Below are positions 1 to 9,380 of a stretch of 64,000 bases of DNA, piece by piece (the first letter of the stretch is position 1; the number at the start of each line of letters is the position of its first letter). The notes beneath the pieces are model-generated. The model saw only the letters and a list, made by a program, of their open reading frames with translations, ran no database searches and was not told the origin of the DNA. The position numbers and the translations under genes are program-made. Origin of the DNA: Kitasatospora humi (lineage in GTDB: Bacteria > Actinomycetota > Actinomycetes > Streptomycetales > Streptomycetaceae); NCBI RefSeq assembly GCF_020907985.1, contig NZ_JAJJPA010000014.1:1-64000 (forward strand), in the 5' to 3' direction.

Positions 1-41
1 TTCCGGATGGAACCGCCGGGCGCGAGCGGACAGGAGGGGGT

Positions 42-659
42 GTGGAACTGACACTGCGGTCCCGGCTGCGCGCCGGGGACCAGAGCGCCTTCGGGGAGAT
101 CTTCGATGAACACGCTGGAGCCCTGCACGGCTACGCGGCCCGCACCCTGGGGGACCGGACCGCCGCCGAGGACGTCGTCTCACTGACCTACCTGGAGGCC
201 TGGCGGCTGCGCGGCAAGCTCCGCGAGGACGGCGACAGCGTGCGGCCCTGGCTGTTCGGGATCGCCACCAACGTGCTGCGCAACACCACCCGGGCGGCCC
301 GTCGGCACCGGGCGGCGCTGGGGAGGGTCCCGCTGGGCGACACGGTGCCGGACTTCGCCGACGAGCTGGCCGACCGGCTGGACGACGGTGCCGAGCTGGC
401 CGCGGCCCGGCGCGCGCTGACCCGGTTGCGCCGCAAGGAGCGGGAGGTGGTCCAGCTCTGCGTCTGGTCCGGCCTGGACTACGCGTCCGCCGCCCAGGCG
501 CTGGGCGTGCCGGTCGGCACCGTGCGGTCGCGGCTCTCCCGGGCCCGCGCCCGGCTGCGGGAACTGGCCGCCAAGGAACTGGAACTCGGCCGCCGGGCCG
601 GACAGGTACGGGGTGGCCACGGTCGAGTGGCCCGGTCGATGCAGGAGAACGCACGATGA
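42..659 (+). CDS. ECF-type RNA polymerase sigma factor
   Basis: A 205-residue sigma-70 family protein of ECF size. Region 2 lies at about residues 10-80 and includes a DVVSLTYLEAWR segment. Region 4, a helix-turn-helix, lies at about 125-180 and includes the motif GLDYASAAQALGVPVGTVRSR. It should direct RNA polymerase to a small alternative regulon. The GTG start at 42 follows a strong AGGAGG-type ribosome site. Its stop overlaps the next ATG (ATGA), so the two genes are translationally coupled. The partner is a single-span membrane protein that could hold or sense for the sigma factor, but it has no recognisable zinc anti-sigma motif. The promoter recognised is unknown. Confidence 0.9.
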   Translation: MELTLRSRLRAGDQSAFGEIFDEHAGALHGYAARTLGDRTAAEDVVSLTYLEAWRLRGKLREDGDSVRPWLFGIATNVLRNTTRAARRHRAALGRVPLGDTVPDFADELADRLDDGAELAAARRALTRLRRKEREVVQLCVWSGLDYASAAQALGVPVGTVRSRLSRARARLRELAAKELELGRRAGQVRGGHGRVARSMQENAR

Positions 660-1669
660 ATGACGATGACCTGACGGGACTCCGGAAGCAGCTTCCCACC
701 CCGTCGTCGCCGGTGCTCTCCCGAGGCCGCCAACAGCAGTTGAGGGAGCATCTGATGCGAGAGATCCAGCGGGACAAGGCGGTCGCGGAGGGCGGCGCGC
801 CGATCCGTCGCCCGAGCCGCAAGCTCGGCTGGGCGGCCCTGCCGGTGCTGGCCGGCGGGCTCGCCCTGGCCCTGGTGCTGCCGACCGGTGGCGGGCCCGC
901 CGACCAGCGGGGCAAGGCGGCGCCGGCAGCCACCAGCCCGATGACCGCACCGGTGTCCGCCACGGCCCTACTGGACCAGGCGGCCGACGTCGCCGCCGGC
1001 ACGCCGGTCGTCACGGTGGGCACCAAGCAGTTCGCGTACGTGAAGTCCCTGGTGCAGGACAGCCAGATCTGGACCGACAGTCACATGGTGCCGACCAAGG
1101 TGGTCACCGGCCCGCCGCGGGAGCGGCAGACCTGGTCATCGGCGGACGGCAGCCAGCCCGGTCTGGTGATCGACCCGCAGGTCCGCCCGGAGACCAAGTT
1201 CACCACGGACCCGATCAAGGATCCGTCGCTCAAGGATCCGACCAGCGCCTACGTCGCCACCCTGCCCACCGATCCCGACGTGCTGTTGAAGAAGATCTAC
1301 GACGAGGCCACGGTCAAGGACAAGAGCCCGGACGTGGCGGCGTTCGTCGAGATCGGCACGCTGCTGCGCGAGCAGATCGCCCCGCCGCAGGTCAGCGCCG
1401 CGCTCTTCCGGGCCGCCGGGCGGATCTCCGGGGTCACGGTGGTCGACGACGTCACCGACGCCACCGGACGGCACGGCGTGGCGGTGGCCCGGCAGGCCGG
1501 CGACGTGCAGTGGCAGTGGATCTTCGACTCCAACAGCCACGAGTTCCTGGGCGAGCGTCAGGTGGTCACCAAGGCCGGGCCGTACGGCAAGGTGGGGGAC
1601 ATCCTGCTGCAGGCCGCGGTGGAGCAGCGGGCCGCCGTCGACCAAGCGGGCGAGCAGCCCAAGGGCTGA
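656..1669 (+). CDS. CU044_5270-like membrane-anchored protein, sigma-factor partner
   Basis: A 337-residue protein with a charged cytoplasmic N-terminus (1-56), one transmembrane segment at about 57-76 and a large extracytoplasmic domain. It resembles the actinobacterial CU044_5270 family, which typically follows ECF sigma genes. No catalytic motif is visible. The ATGA overlap with the sigma gene argues for a shared role, possibly sigma-factor control or envelope sensing, but this is inferred from position only. The gene ends 7 bases before the stop of a convergent gene. Confidence 0.75.
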   Translation: MNDDDLTGLRKQLPTPSSPVLSRGRQQQLREHLMREIQRDKAVAEGGAPIRRPSRKLGWAALPVLAGGLALALVLPTGGGPADQRGKAAPAATSPMTAPVSATALLDQAADVAAGTPVVTVGTKQFAYVKSLVQDSQIWTDSHMVPTKVVTGPPRERQTWSSADGSQPGLVIDPQVRPETKFTTDPIKDPSLKDPTSAYVATLPTDPDVLLKKIYDEATVKDKSPDVAAFVEIGTLLREQIAPPQVSAALFRAAGRISGVTVVDDVTDATGRHGVAVARQAGDVQWQWIFDSNSHEFLGERQVVTKAGPYGKVGDILLQAAVEQRAAVDQAGEQPKG

Positions 1670-1676
1670 CGGACGG

Positions 1677-4475
1677 TCAACCCTGCGCCGCCCGCTGCAG
1701 GGCGCTCGCCAGCAGGGCCAGGTCGGTCGGGCCGTTGCCCAGCTCGCGGACCGGGCGGCGGGTGGGCGGAGTGCCGAGCTGGGCGGGATCCAGCGCCACC
1801 ACGGTGGGGCGCAGGGTGGCGGTGCGGGGGATCCGGCCGGTGATCCGGGCGGTCTGGAAGGCGAGGACGGCGCCGTCGGGGCGGCGCAGGTAGCCCCGGC
1901 CCGGGGTGGAGTCGGGCAGCCCCGCGGCGTCGTCCACGTGCACCAGCAGGTCGGAGTCGGCCGGGTGGTCGGTGCGCAGGGCGATCCGCCACTGGGCGGC
2001 GTCGTCCACCTCGGTGCCGGCGGACAGCTCGGGGCGGCCGGTGGCGGCGACCAGGTGGACGCCGAGCCGGCCGCCGCGTTCGGCCACGGCGGCCAGCGCC
2101 CGGGCGAGCGGGCGGCCGGCGGGGGAGTGCGGGGCGAGCAGCGTGTCGTAGTCGTCCACCACCACGACCAGTCGGGGCGGCGGGGCGGTGACCGTGGCGA
2201 GCGCGGCGGGCGTGGCGGCCGCAGCCGCGACCGCGCCCGGGGTGCCGCGCGGGGCGACCACCTTGGCGCTGAGCGCCCGCTCGGCGTACGCGGCGGCGAA
2301 CGAACGGCCGCGGAACAGCTGCTCGCGCGCCTCCAGCTCGTCCAGCAGCGCCTCGGCCCGCAGCAGCGCCTGGCGGGGATCGGCGGTGACGTCCAACGAG
2401 CCGGTGACGTGCGGCAGCTCGGCGCAGGCGGCGAGCGAGGGGCCACGACCGCCGATCAGCAGCAGGGAGAGCCGGTCGGGCCGCTCGCCGACCGCCAGCG
2501 AGGCGGCCAGGGTGCGCAGCAGCTCGCTCTTGCCGGCGCCCCGGGCACCGCCGACCAGCACGTGCTGCTGCTCGGGCAGCTCGGCGGCGGCCAGGTCGAC
2601 CGTGCACAGGTCGTCCCGGGTGGTGCCGAGCAGTGCGCTGGCGGTGCCGGTGGTGCTCGGCAGGCCATCCCAGCGGGCCGAGAGCTTGGCGGGCGTGACG
2701 GTGTCCAGTTCGAGCAGGTCCAGCAGGCGCAGGGCCTGCGGGATCGGCCCCCGCGACACGGGCGCGGTCTCCCGCAGCGGGGCCAGCGCCCGGGCCAGCC
2801 GCTCCGCCCAGGCCGGCGAGACGGCGTCCAGGGCGACGGCCTCCACCCGGGCGGGGCCGCACAGGGTGAGCTGGGTCGCCACCTCCCCGGTGAGGACGGC
2901 GGTGGCACCCAGGCCGTCCGGCAGCTGGTCGGGGCTCTCGGTCAGCCAGACCGGGAACACCGCGCCGCCCGGCCCCTCCCGCAGCAGCCGGGCCAGGGCC
3001 GCGCGGCCCGGCTCGGAGCCCGGATCGCCGTCCACCAGCACCACGGTGAGACCGACCGGCTCCTGGCCGGCCACCTGAATCCTGTCGGCCGGATCCCGGG
3101 GCCGGGCGGGCGCTGCCTCCACGGCGGACAGCAGTTCGGTCAGCCGCGCCTCGGCCTGCGCCGGGTCGAGGCCGAGAAGCAGCCGGCAGTCCTGCCCGCG
3201 GTTGGGCCGCAGGTGGGGCAGCCAGAGCGCCCAGGACCAGTCCTCGGCGCGCTGCTCGGCGGCCAGTCGGCCGTCCGCGCTCAGCACCACCACGCTGAGG
3301 CCGCTCGGCGGGTGCAGCACGGCCAGCTGGGCGAGCAGCGCGCGGGCCAGGCCCAGCAGCCGCTCGCGCGGGCCGGCCAGGCCGAGGCTGCCGGCCGCGG
3401 TGAGGTCCACGGTGACCGGGACGGCGGGCAGCACGGCGCCCGGCGCCGTCCCGGGACCGCCGGGCAGGTCGCCGGTGCCGAGCCGGAGCACCAGCGCGTC
3501 CGGGTGGGCCGGCAGCCGCTCCCAGAGCCGGGGACCGGGGCCGAGCGCGGTCAGCAGCAGCGCGGCGGGGTCGGGGAACCGCTCGCGCAGGGCGGCGGCC
3601 TGCCGGTCCCGGGCGCGCAGGTGCTGCTGGGCGGCGTCGACCGGGGCGGGGGGCGGGGTGGCGCGGCCCAGGGTGCGGGAGAGCAGGGAGCGGGCGCGGC
3701 CGTGGCCGCTGGGGGCGGCGGTCGCCGGCTCGTCGGCGGGGGGAGCGGCCGGCTCCCCCCGGCGCTGGGAGGCGCCGCCACCGGCCGCGGGGACCCCGGT
3801 GGCCGGGGCGGTGGGCCGGGGCGGCGGGCTGACCTGGAGGTGCCCCTGGCCGTCCGGGGTGGTGGGGCGGGACTGCTCGGGGCCGGGGGCGGCGGCGAGC
3901 ACCACGGTGGACTCGCCCAGCCGCAGCAGCGCGCCCTCGGGCAGCGGGCAGGGCTCCTCGGCGAGCGGGCGGCCGTCCAGCACGGTGCCGTTGGTCGAGC
4001 CAAGGTCCTGCACGGTGACGGTGCCGTCGTCGGCCAGCCGCAGCGCCAGGTGCATCCGGGAGACGTCCGGGTCGTCCAGTGCGATGTCCGCCTCGCTGGA
4101 GCGGCCCAGCCGGATCTGGCGGCCGGTGAGCCGGTGCACCCCGCCGGCGTCCGGACCGCCGACCACCCGCAGTTCGGTGGCCGCGTCGGCCAGGTGGGCG
4201 GCGTCGTCCGCCGGGTCGGGCTCGCCGAGGGTGAGCACGGCGCCGTCGAGCAGCGGGGGGTGGCCGAGCGGGGTGCGGTCGTCGATCCGCTCCGACCCGG
4301 CGTAGAGGTGCACATGGGTGGCACTGCGCGGGCCGCGCACGCCCACCGCGCCGGCCAGGGCCACCGAGAGGGCGCCGAGTGCCGTGCCGACCGGGGCGGT
4401 GACCAGGACATCGGTCTTGGTGGCGGGCGTGCCGGAGCCGGCACGGGGCCACAGGACCGTCAGCCGGATCTGCAT
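1677..4475 (-). CDS. FHA domain / FtsK-SpoIIIE ATPase, EssC-like
   Basis: A 932-residue soluble protein. Residues 1-90 form a small beta-rich, ubiquitin-like or degenerate FHA domain. Residues about 101-185 are a clear FHA domain (LGRSSEAD, SRMHLAL, DLGSTNGT), which binds phosphothreonine. A Pro/Ala linker follows. The C-terminal half is an FtsK/SpoIIIE-type P-loop domain with Walker A GGARGAGKS near residue 645 and Walker B VVVVDDYD near 770. No transmembrane helices are seen, unlike DNA-pumping FtsK. The layout recalls the type VII secretion ATPase EssC/EccC. The divergent Ser/Thr kinase gene is a natural source of phosphothreonine ligands. It may be a secretion motor or a phosphorylation-dependent scaffold; the substrate is unknown. 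Confidence 0.8.
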   Translation of the reverse strand: MQIRLTVLWPRAGSGTPATKTDVLVTAPVGTALGALSVALAGAVGVRGPRSATHVHLYAGSERIDDRTPLGHPPLLDGAVLTLGEPDPADDAAHLADAATELRVVGGPDAGGVHRLTGRQIRLGRSSEADIALDDPDVSRMHLALRLADDGTVTVQDLGSTNGTVLDGRPLAEEPCPLPEGALLRLGESTVVLAAAPGPEQSRPTTPDGQGHLQVSPPPRPTAPATGVPAAGGGASQRRGEPAAPPADEPATAAPSGHGRARSLLSRTLGRATPPPAPVDAAQQHLRARDRQAAALRERFPDPAALLLTALGPGPRLWERLPAHPDALVLRLGTGDLPGGPGTAPGAVLPAVPVTVDLTAAGSLGLAGPRERLLGLARALLAQLAVLHPPSGLSVVVLSADGRLAAEQRAEDWSWALWLPHLRPNRGQDCRLLLGLDPAQAEARLTELLSAVEAAPARPRDPADRIQVAGQEPVGLTVVLVDGDPGSEPGRAALARLLREGPGGAVFPVWLTESPDQLPDGLGATAVLTGEVATQLTLCGPARVEAVALDAVSPAWAERLARALAPLRETAPVSRGPIPQALRLLDLLELDTVTPAKLSARWDGLPSTTGTASALLGTTRDDLCTVDLAAAELPEQQHVLVGGARGAGKSELLRTLAASLAVGERPDRLSLLLIGGRGPSLAACAELPHVTGSLDVTADPRQALLRAEALLDELEAREQLFRGRSFAAAYAERALSAKVVAPRGTPGAVAAAAATPAALATVTAPPPRLVVVVDDYDTLLAPHSPAGRPLARALAAVAERGGRLGVHLVAATGRPELSAGTEVDDAAQWRIALRTDHPADSDLLVHVDDAAGLPDSTPGRGYLRRPDGAVLAFQTARITGRIPRTATLRPTVVALDPAQLGTPPTRRPVRELGNGPTDLALLASALQRAAQG

Positions 4476-4770
4476 CTCGCCCGGGGTTCCCCTCTGCTCG
4501 TGATGCGCGGTGGACCGCAGGAGTGCGCCGCAGTGGTGCTGGCCTCATCCTGCCACCCGGGACTGACAGTCCGCGCACCGTACCGGATTTGACGATCTTG
4601 TGATCATGGTCATGGTGGAACGGACGGCGCATCAGGTCAAGACGGGCCGGAAACGGCGCTTCGCCGGTCGCCCGGCCGGCCGGGCCGGTGGGCCGCGCAC
4701 ACCGTTAGGCTTGCCGCACGCGCGGGTGGACGCCCGGCGGCAGGGCTCGGCGGAGCAAGGAGAGCACCAG
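4476..4770. promoter_or_regulatory. Divergent intergenic region between FHA/FtsK gene and pkaA-like gene
   Basis: About 295 bases separate two divergently read genes and should hold both promoters. An AAGGAG ribosome site at about 4756-4762 decides the GTG start of the kinase. I saw no convincing -35/-10 pair by eye and no further gene. Confidence 0.4.
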
Positions 4771-6585
4771 GTGCGGCCGGTCGGCAGCAAGTATCTGCTC
4801 GAGGAGACCCTCGGGCGCGGTGCCATGGGCACCGTCTGGCGGGGGCGGGTCCGCGAGGACGCGGGGGTGGCCGACCTGGCCCCGGGGCAGCCGGTCGCGA
4901 TCAAGGTGCTCAAGGAGGAGCTGGCCGCCGACCAGGACATCGTGCTGCGGTTCCTGCGGGAGCGCTCGGTGCTGCTGCGGCTCGACCACCCCAACATCGT
5001 CCGGGTCCGTGACCTGGTGGTGGAGGGCGAGCTGCTGGCCCTGGTGATGGACCTGGTGGACGGCCCGGACCTGTACCGCTACCTGCGCACCCACGGACCG
5101 CTCAGCCCGATCGCCGCCGCCCTGCTGACCGCCCAGATCGCCGACGCGCTGGCCGCCAGCCACGCGGACGGCGTGGTGCACCGCGACCTCAAGCCGGCCA
5201 ACGTGCTGCTGGCCACCGTGCCCGGACCGGGCGGCCAGGGCGAGGCGCTGCACCCGATGCTCACCGACTTCGGCATCGCCCGGCTCGCCGACTCCCCGGG
5301 CATCACCCGGACCAGCGAGTTCGTCGGCACCCCGAGCTACGTCGCCCCGGAGTCGGCCTCCGGGCGCCCGCAGACCGAGGCCGTGGACGTCTACGGCGCC
5401 GGGATCATGCTCTACGAGCTGCTCACCGGCCGCCCGCCGTTCCAGGGCGACGGCGCGCTGCAGATCCTGCAGGCGCACCTGACCCAGGAGCCGCCGCGCC
5501 CGCCCGCCATGCCCGAGCCGCTGTGGACCGTGGTGGAGCGCTGCCTGCGCAAGGACCCGGCGCAGCGCCCCAGCGCCACCTCGCTGGCCCGGGCGCTGCG
5601 GGTGGTGGCCGCCGGTGTGGGCGTGCACGCCGCGCCGGCCGCTGTGGACGCGGCGCTCGCCGTCGGCGACCTGCTGGCGCCCCCGCACCAGCCCGCCCAG
5701 GTGCCCGGCCCGGGGGCCGTCCCCGCCCCGCAGTACGACCCGGCCGCCGCCACCCAGGTGCTGCCCGGCGGCCTCCCGGCCGGTGCCGCGGACGGCACCC
5801 GGGTGATGCCGGCCGAGGGCACCCGGGTGATGCCGCCGACCCGGGTGGTGCCGGGCGGGGCGCCGCAGCCGCCGCTGCACCAGCCGCCGCCGAACCAGCA
5901 GCCCCCGGCCGTGGGGGTCCCCCCGGCCGAAGGCTGGGGGACGGACGCCCCGCACCCCTGGCAGACCCAGCTGCGCGCCGCCCGCGACCGCAACCAGCAG
6001 ACCCAGGTCTTCGGCGCCCAGGAGTACGAGCCGCCGCAGCCGGCCCCGCGCGCCCACCAGGGCGGCGGCCGGCCGGGCCGCCCGGGGGCATCTCCCGGCC
6101 GCCAGGCTGGGGGAGACCGCCCGCCGACGGCCCCGCCGCCGTACCAGTCACGCCGCCCGCAGCAGGGCGGCTACCCCGCGGAGCAGGGCCGCTACGCCGA
6201 GCCGCCGCGCGGCCCCCAGGGCTACGCCGACCGCCCGGGCCGCCGCCCGGAGCCGGGCCGCCGCCCGGAGCCGGCCCGCCGGCCGGAACCGGCCCGGGCG
6301 CCCGAGCCGCCACGCGCCTACGAGCCGCCACGCGCCTACGAGCCGCCGCGCGAGCCCGAGCCGCGCCGCAGCAGGGAGCCCCGCCCGCGCAGCCGCAACC
6401 GGATGTACATCCCGGGCCTCGGTTGCCTCAAGGGCTGCCTGATGGTGCTGGTGATCCTGGCGGTCGCGGCCCTGGCGCTGTGGAACTTCACTCCGCTGCC
6501 GCGGTACTGGGACGACGTGCACAGCTGGTACGACCAGGCCGCCGGCTGGGTCAGCAGCACCTGGCACTCCATCACGGGGAAGTGA
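4771..6585 (+). CDS. pkaA: Membrane-anchored serine/threonine protein kinase (PkaA-like)
   Basis: A 604-residue Hanks-type kinase. The kinase domain spans about residues 5-275: glycine loop LGRGAMGTVW, Lys45 in AIKVLKEE, HRDLKPAN with catalytic Asp139, and DFG at 166-168. A long Pro/Ala/Arg-rich linker containing repeated TRVMP and EPPRAY-type segments follows. A single membrane span lies near 554-572, followed by a short outer tail without PASTA domains. The GTG at 4771 is chosen over an upstream ATG at 4600 because it follows AAGGAG and leads straight into the kinase domain. The gene name rests on the tandem kinase pair next to prfB, as in S. coelicolor pkaA/pkaB. Likely targets include the FHA protein encoded next to it. 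Confidence 0.85.
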   Translation: MRPVGSKYLLEETLGRGAMGTVWRGRVREDAGVADLAPGQPVAIKVLKEELAADQDIVLRFLRERSVLLRLDHPNIVRVRDLVVEGELLALVMDLVDGPDLYRYLRTHGPLSPIAAALLTAQIADALAASHADGVVHRDLKPANVLLATVPGPGGQGEALHPMLTDFGIARLADSPGITRTSEFVGTPSYVAPESASGRPQTEAVDVYGAGIMLYELLTGRPPFQGDGALQILQAHLTQEPPRPPAMPEPLWTVVERCLRKDPAQRPSATSLARALRVVAAGVGVHAAPAAVDAALAVGDLLAPPHQPAQVPGPGAVPAPQYDPAAATQVLPGGLPAGAADGTRVMPAEGTRVMPPTRVVPGGAPQPPLHQPPPNQQPPAVGVPPAEGWGTDAPHPWQTQLRAARDRNQQTQVFGAQEYEPPQPAPRAHQGGGRPGRPGASPGRQAGGDRPPTAPPPYQSRRPQQGGYPAEQGRYAEPPRGPQGYADRPGRRPEPGRRPEPARRPEPARAPEPPRAYEPPRAYEPPREPEPRRSREPRPRSRNRMYIPGLGCLKGCLMVLVILAVAALALWNFTPLPRYWDDVHSWYDQAAGWVSSTWHSITGK

Positions 6586-6774
6586 TCCCTCCCGGCTCCT
6601 GACGCCCCGCCACCAGGTCGGCCAAGTTTGACAATTTGTCGACATTGGCGGGTCGTGGAGTGCCACCCCGGCCCCCCGGGCGCGTAGGTTGGACCGCGAC
6701 GCACAGACCTGTCGAGCACGGCCGGGCCCCACGCGGCGTTCCGGGCGCGCTCCCGCCGTCCCCACGGAGCAGCA

Positions 6775-8061
6775 TTGGCACGAAAGATCGGCAGCCGGTA
6801 CACCGTGCACCAGGTGATCGGCCGGGGCTCCGCCGGCACCGTGTGGCTGGGCGAGGGCCCGGACGGACCGGTGGCCGTCAAACTGCTCCGCGAGGACCTG
6901 GCCGGCGACCAGGTGCTGGTCGGCCGGTTCATCCAGGAGCGGGCCGCGCTGACCAGCCTGGACCACCCCCGGGTGGTCGGGGTGCGCGACATGGTGGTGG
7001 ACGGCGACGACCTGGCGCTGGTGATGGAGCTGGTGCACGGCACCGATCTGCGCTCCCGGCTGGAGCGCGAGGGCGTGCTGGCCCCGCAGGCCGCCGCTTC
7101 GGTGATCGCCGACGTCGCGGACGGCCTGGCCGCCGCGCACGCGGCCGGCATCGTGCACCGCGACGTCAAGCCGGAGAACGTGATGCTCGACCTGGCCGCG
7201 CCGCCCGGCCCCGGCGGCGCACCCCGGGCCAAGCTGACCGACTTCGGCATCGCCCGGCTGGTCGACGCACCGCGCCGGACCAGGGCCACCCGGATCATCG
7301 GCACCCCCGACTACCTGGCCCCCGAGATCATCGAGGGCCTGGAGCCGCGCGCAGCCGTCGACATCTACGCCCTGGCCACGGTGCTCTACGAGCTGCTGGC
7401 GGGCTTCACGCCGTTCGGCGGCGGACACACCGGCGCGGTGCTGCGCCGGCACGTCACCGAGAGCGTGCCGCCGGTGCCGGGCCTGCCGGACGGCCTGTGG
7501 CGGATCATCTCCGAGTGCCTGGCCAAGGCACCGGCGTCCCGGCTGCGGGCCACCGAGCTGGCCGACCGGCTGCGCGAGCAGCTGCCCGCGCTGGCCGGGC
7601 TGCCCCCGCTGGCGCTCCCCGCCCAGCGCGCCCAGCCTGCCGAGGAGCCGGCCACCCTGGCCGAGGCGGTCTACGCGGAGGCCGACACCGGCTCCGGCAC
7701 CCACCGCCGCAGGCGCGGCCCGGTGGTGCCCTTGGTGCCCCCGGCGGCCCCCGACGCGGCGCGCGACACCCGGGACACCCACACCAGCCTGCGCCGCCCC
7801 TCGGCCGAGGAGCTGGCGGGCTACGCCGCCCAGTCGCGCGCCCAGCGCACCGTGCCGGCCAGCGCCCACCGGGGCGGCCGGCGCGCCCTGGTGCGCCGCC
7901 GCCGGATGCTGGCCGTGCTGCTGGCCGTGGTGCTGCTGCTGGCCGGCGCGGCGGCCGCCTACACCGCCTTCGCGGCCGACGGCCACCCGCACGCGGCGGG
8001 CGCCCGGGCCTCCGCCGTGGCGCCGGCGTGGCCGCCCGACGAGGACCTCGGGCGGTCGTAG
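6775..8061 (+). CDS. pkaB: Membrane-anchored serine/threonine protein kinase (PkaB-like)
   Basis: A 428-residue Hanks-type kinase starting at TTG behind a GGAG site. Key residues are the glycine loop IGRGSAGTVW, Lys36, HRDVKPEN with catalytic Asp130, and DFG at 156-158. A Pro/Ala-rich juxtamembrane segment and one membrane span near 375-400 follow, with a short outer tail. There is no PASTA, NHL or other sensor domain. It is the second of two tandem kinases. The genes are 189 bases apart, so they may be transcribed separately. A perfect hairpin starts at its stop codon and separates it from prfB. The PkaB name is by synteny and architecture. Confidence 0.83.
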   Translation: MARKIGSRYTVHQVIGRGSAGTVWLGEGPDGPVAVKLLREDLAGDQVLVGRFIQERAALTSLDHPRVVGVRDMVVDGDDLALVMELVHGTDLRSRLEREGVLAPQAAASVIADVADGLAAAHAAGIVHRDVKPENVMLDLAAPPGPGGAPRAKLTDFGIARLVDAPRRTRATRIIGTPDYLAPEIIEGLEPRAAVDIYALATVLYELLAGFTPFGGGHTGAVLRRHVTESVPPVPGLPDGLWRIISECLAKAPASRLRATELADRLREQLPALAGLPPLALPAQRAQPAEEPATLAEAVYAEADTGSGTHRRRRGPVVPLVPPAAPDAARDTRDTHTSLRRPSAEELAGYAAQSRAQRTVPASAHRGGRRALVRRRRMLAVLLAVVLLLAGAAAAYTAFAADGHPHAAGARASAVAPAWPPDEDLGRS

Positions 8062-8087
8062 GGGCACCGGCCGGTCCCGGTGCCCCT
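8060..8087 (+). terminator. Hairpin terminator after pkaB
   Basis: An 11-bp perfect stem (8060-8070 with 8077-8087) and a 6-base loop begin within the kinase stop codon. There is no U-rich tail, as is common in actinomycetes. It separates the kinases from prfB. Confidence 0.6.
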
Positions 8088-8109
8088 CGCCAACCATTAC
8101 GCTGGTGGC

Positions 8110-9219
8110 GTGGCAGCCGTCGATCCTTCCGAAGAGCTCAAGAACCTCGAAACGACCATGGGGTCGATCGAGGCCGTCCTCGACCTGGAGAAGATCCAGG
8201 CCGATATCGCACGCCTGGAGGAGGAGGCAGCCGCCCCCGCCCTCTGGGATGACGTCAGCAACGCGCAGAAGGTGACCAGCCGGCTCTCCTTCCTGCAGGG
8301 TGAGCTGCGCCGGGTGGAGACCCTGCGCAGCCGGATCGAGGACGTCCGGGTCCTGTTCGAGCTGGCCGAGGAGATGGCCGACGCGGACACCAAGGTCGAG
8401 GCCGAGACCGAGCTGGCCGCGGTCAAGAAGGCCGTCGAGGAGCTCGAGGTCCGCACCCTGCTGTCGGGCGAGTACGACGCCCGCGAGGCGCTGGTGAACA
8501 TCCGGGCCGAGGCCGGCGGGGTGGACGCGGCCGACTTCGCCGAGCAGCTGATGCGCATGTACCTGCGCTGGGCCGAGCGGCACGGCTACCCGACCGAGGT
8601 CTACGACACCTCGTACGCCGAAGAGGCCGGCATCAAGTCGGCCACCTTCACCGTGAAGTCCCCCTACGCCTACGGCACCCTCTCGGTCGAGCAGGGCACC
8701 CACCGCCTGGTGCGGATCTCGCCGTTCGACAACCAGGGCCGCCGGCAGACCTCGTTCGCCGGTGTCGAGGTGCTCCCGGTCGTCGAGCAGAGCGACCACG
8801 TCGCGATCGACGAGGGCGACCTGCGGGTGGACGTCTACCGCGCCTCCGGGCCCGGCGGCCAGGGCGTCAACACCACCGACTCGGCGGTCCGGATCACCCA
8901 CCTGCCGACCGGCATCGTGGTCTCCTGCCAGAACGAGCGCTCGCAGATCCAGAACAAGGCCTCGGCGATGAACGTGCTCCAGGCCAAGCTGCTGGAGCGG
9001 CGCCGCCAGGAGGAGAAGGCCGCGATGGACGCGCTCAAGGACGGTGGCAGCTCCTGGGGCAACCAGATGCGTTCCTACGTGCTGCACCCGTACCAGATGG
9101 TCAAGGACCTGCGCACCGAGTTCGAGACCGGTAACCCGCAGGCCGTGCTGGACGGCGACATCGACGCCTTCATCGAGGCCGGCATCCGGTGGCGCAAGCA
9201 GCGCGAGACCGCGGAGTGA
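8110..9219 (+). CDS. prfB: Peptide chain release factor 2
   Basis: A 369-residue class I release factor that reads UGA and UAA and triggers peptide release at the ribosomal P site. The recognition tripeptide SPF is at residues 204-206, which marks RF2 rather than RF1. The catalytic GGQ is at 249-251 within [16 protein letters not shown]. The N-terminus has the usual RF2 coiled segment. The open reading frame is continuous, so there is no autoregulatory +1 frameshift as in Escherichia coli. The GTG start at 8110 is preferred to an in-frame GTG at 8080, which lies inside the upstream hairpin. It heads the prfB-ftsEX-S41 protease-smpB-ssrA neighbourhood. Confidence 0.96.
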   Translation: MAAVDPSEELKNLETTMGSIEAVLDLEKIQADIARLEEEAAAPALWDDVSNAQKVTSRLSFLQGELRRVETLRSRIEDVRVLFELAEEMADADTKVEAETELAAVKKAVEELEVRTLLSGEYDAREALVNIRAEAGGVDAADFAEQLMRMYLRWAERHGYPTEVYDTSYAEEAGIKSATFTVKSPYAYGTLSVEQGTHRLVRISPFDNQGRRQTSFAGVEVLPVVEQSDHVAIDEGDLRVDVYRASGPGGQGVNTTDSAVRITHLPTGIVVSCQNERSQIQNKASAMNVLQAKLLERRRQEEKAAMDALKDGGSSWGNQMRSYVLHPYQMVKDLRTEFETGNPQAVLDGDIDAFIEAGIRWRKQRETAE

Positions 9220-9270
9220 GCACCGGACCGCGGTGAGCGCCGGACCGCGGAGCGGTCGAGGCGCGACGAA

Positions 9271-9304
9271 GTAGTCAGGTACGGCAAGTAGTCAGGTACG
9301 GCAA
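9271..9304. repeat. Exact 17-bp tandem duplication
   Basis: Two perfect head-to-tail copies of the 17-base unit GTAGTCAGGTACGGCAA lie between the prfB stop and its terminator. Just upstream, GACCGCGG recurs at 18-base spacing from the last prfB codons (about 9207, 9225 and 9243). Confidence 0.85.
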
Positions 9305-9336
9305 GAGGGGCCCCGGACGGATCCGGGGCCCCTCTT
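9303..9336 (+). terminator. Strong hairpin terminator after prfB
   Basis: A perfect 14-bp stem (9303-9316 with 9323-9336) and a 6-base loop are followed by CTCA. It lies between prfB and the convergent small minus-strand gene and could serve both strands. Confidence 0.85.
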
Positions 9337-9380
9337 CTCATGGGTCCTTATGCCGGCGCTCTCAGCGCTCTCACGGGTCC

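Noticed and set aside
1558..4632. A 1024-codon minus-strand frame, and similar long Arg/Ala/Pro-rich frames opposite or beside most genes
   Set aside because: They mirror GC3-biased genes in other frames, have no family motifs, and span gene boundaries or terminators.
4600..4770. ATG 4600 as start of the first kinase
   Set aside because: It adds 57 basic residues unlike kinase N-termini; GTG 4771 follows AAGGAG and begins the kinase domain.
8110..8200. Programmed +1 frameshift in prfB
   Set aside because: The frame is continuous from the GTG with no in-frame early UGA or shift site.
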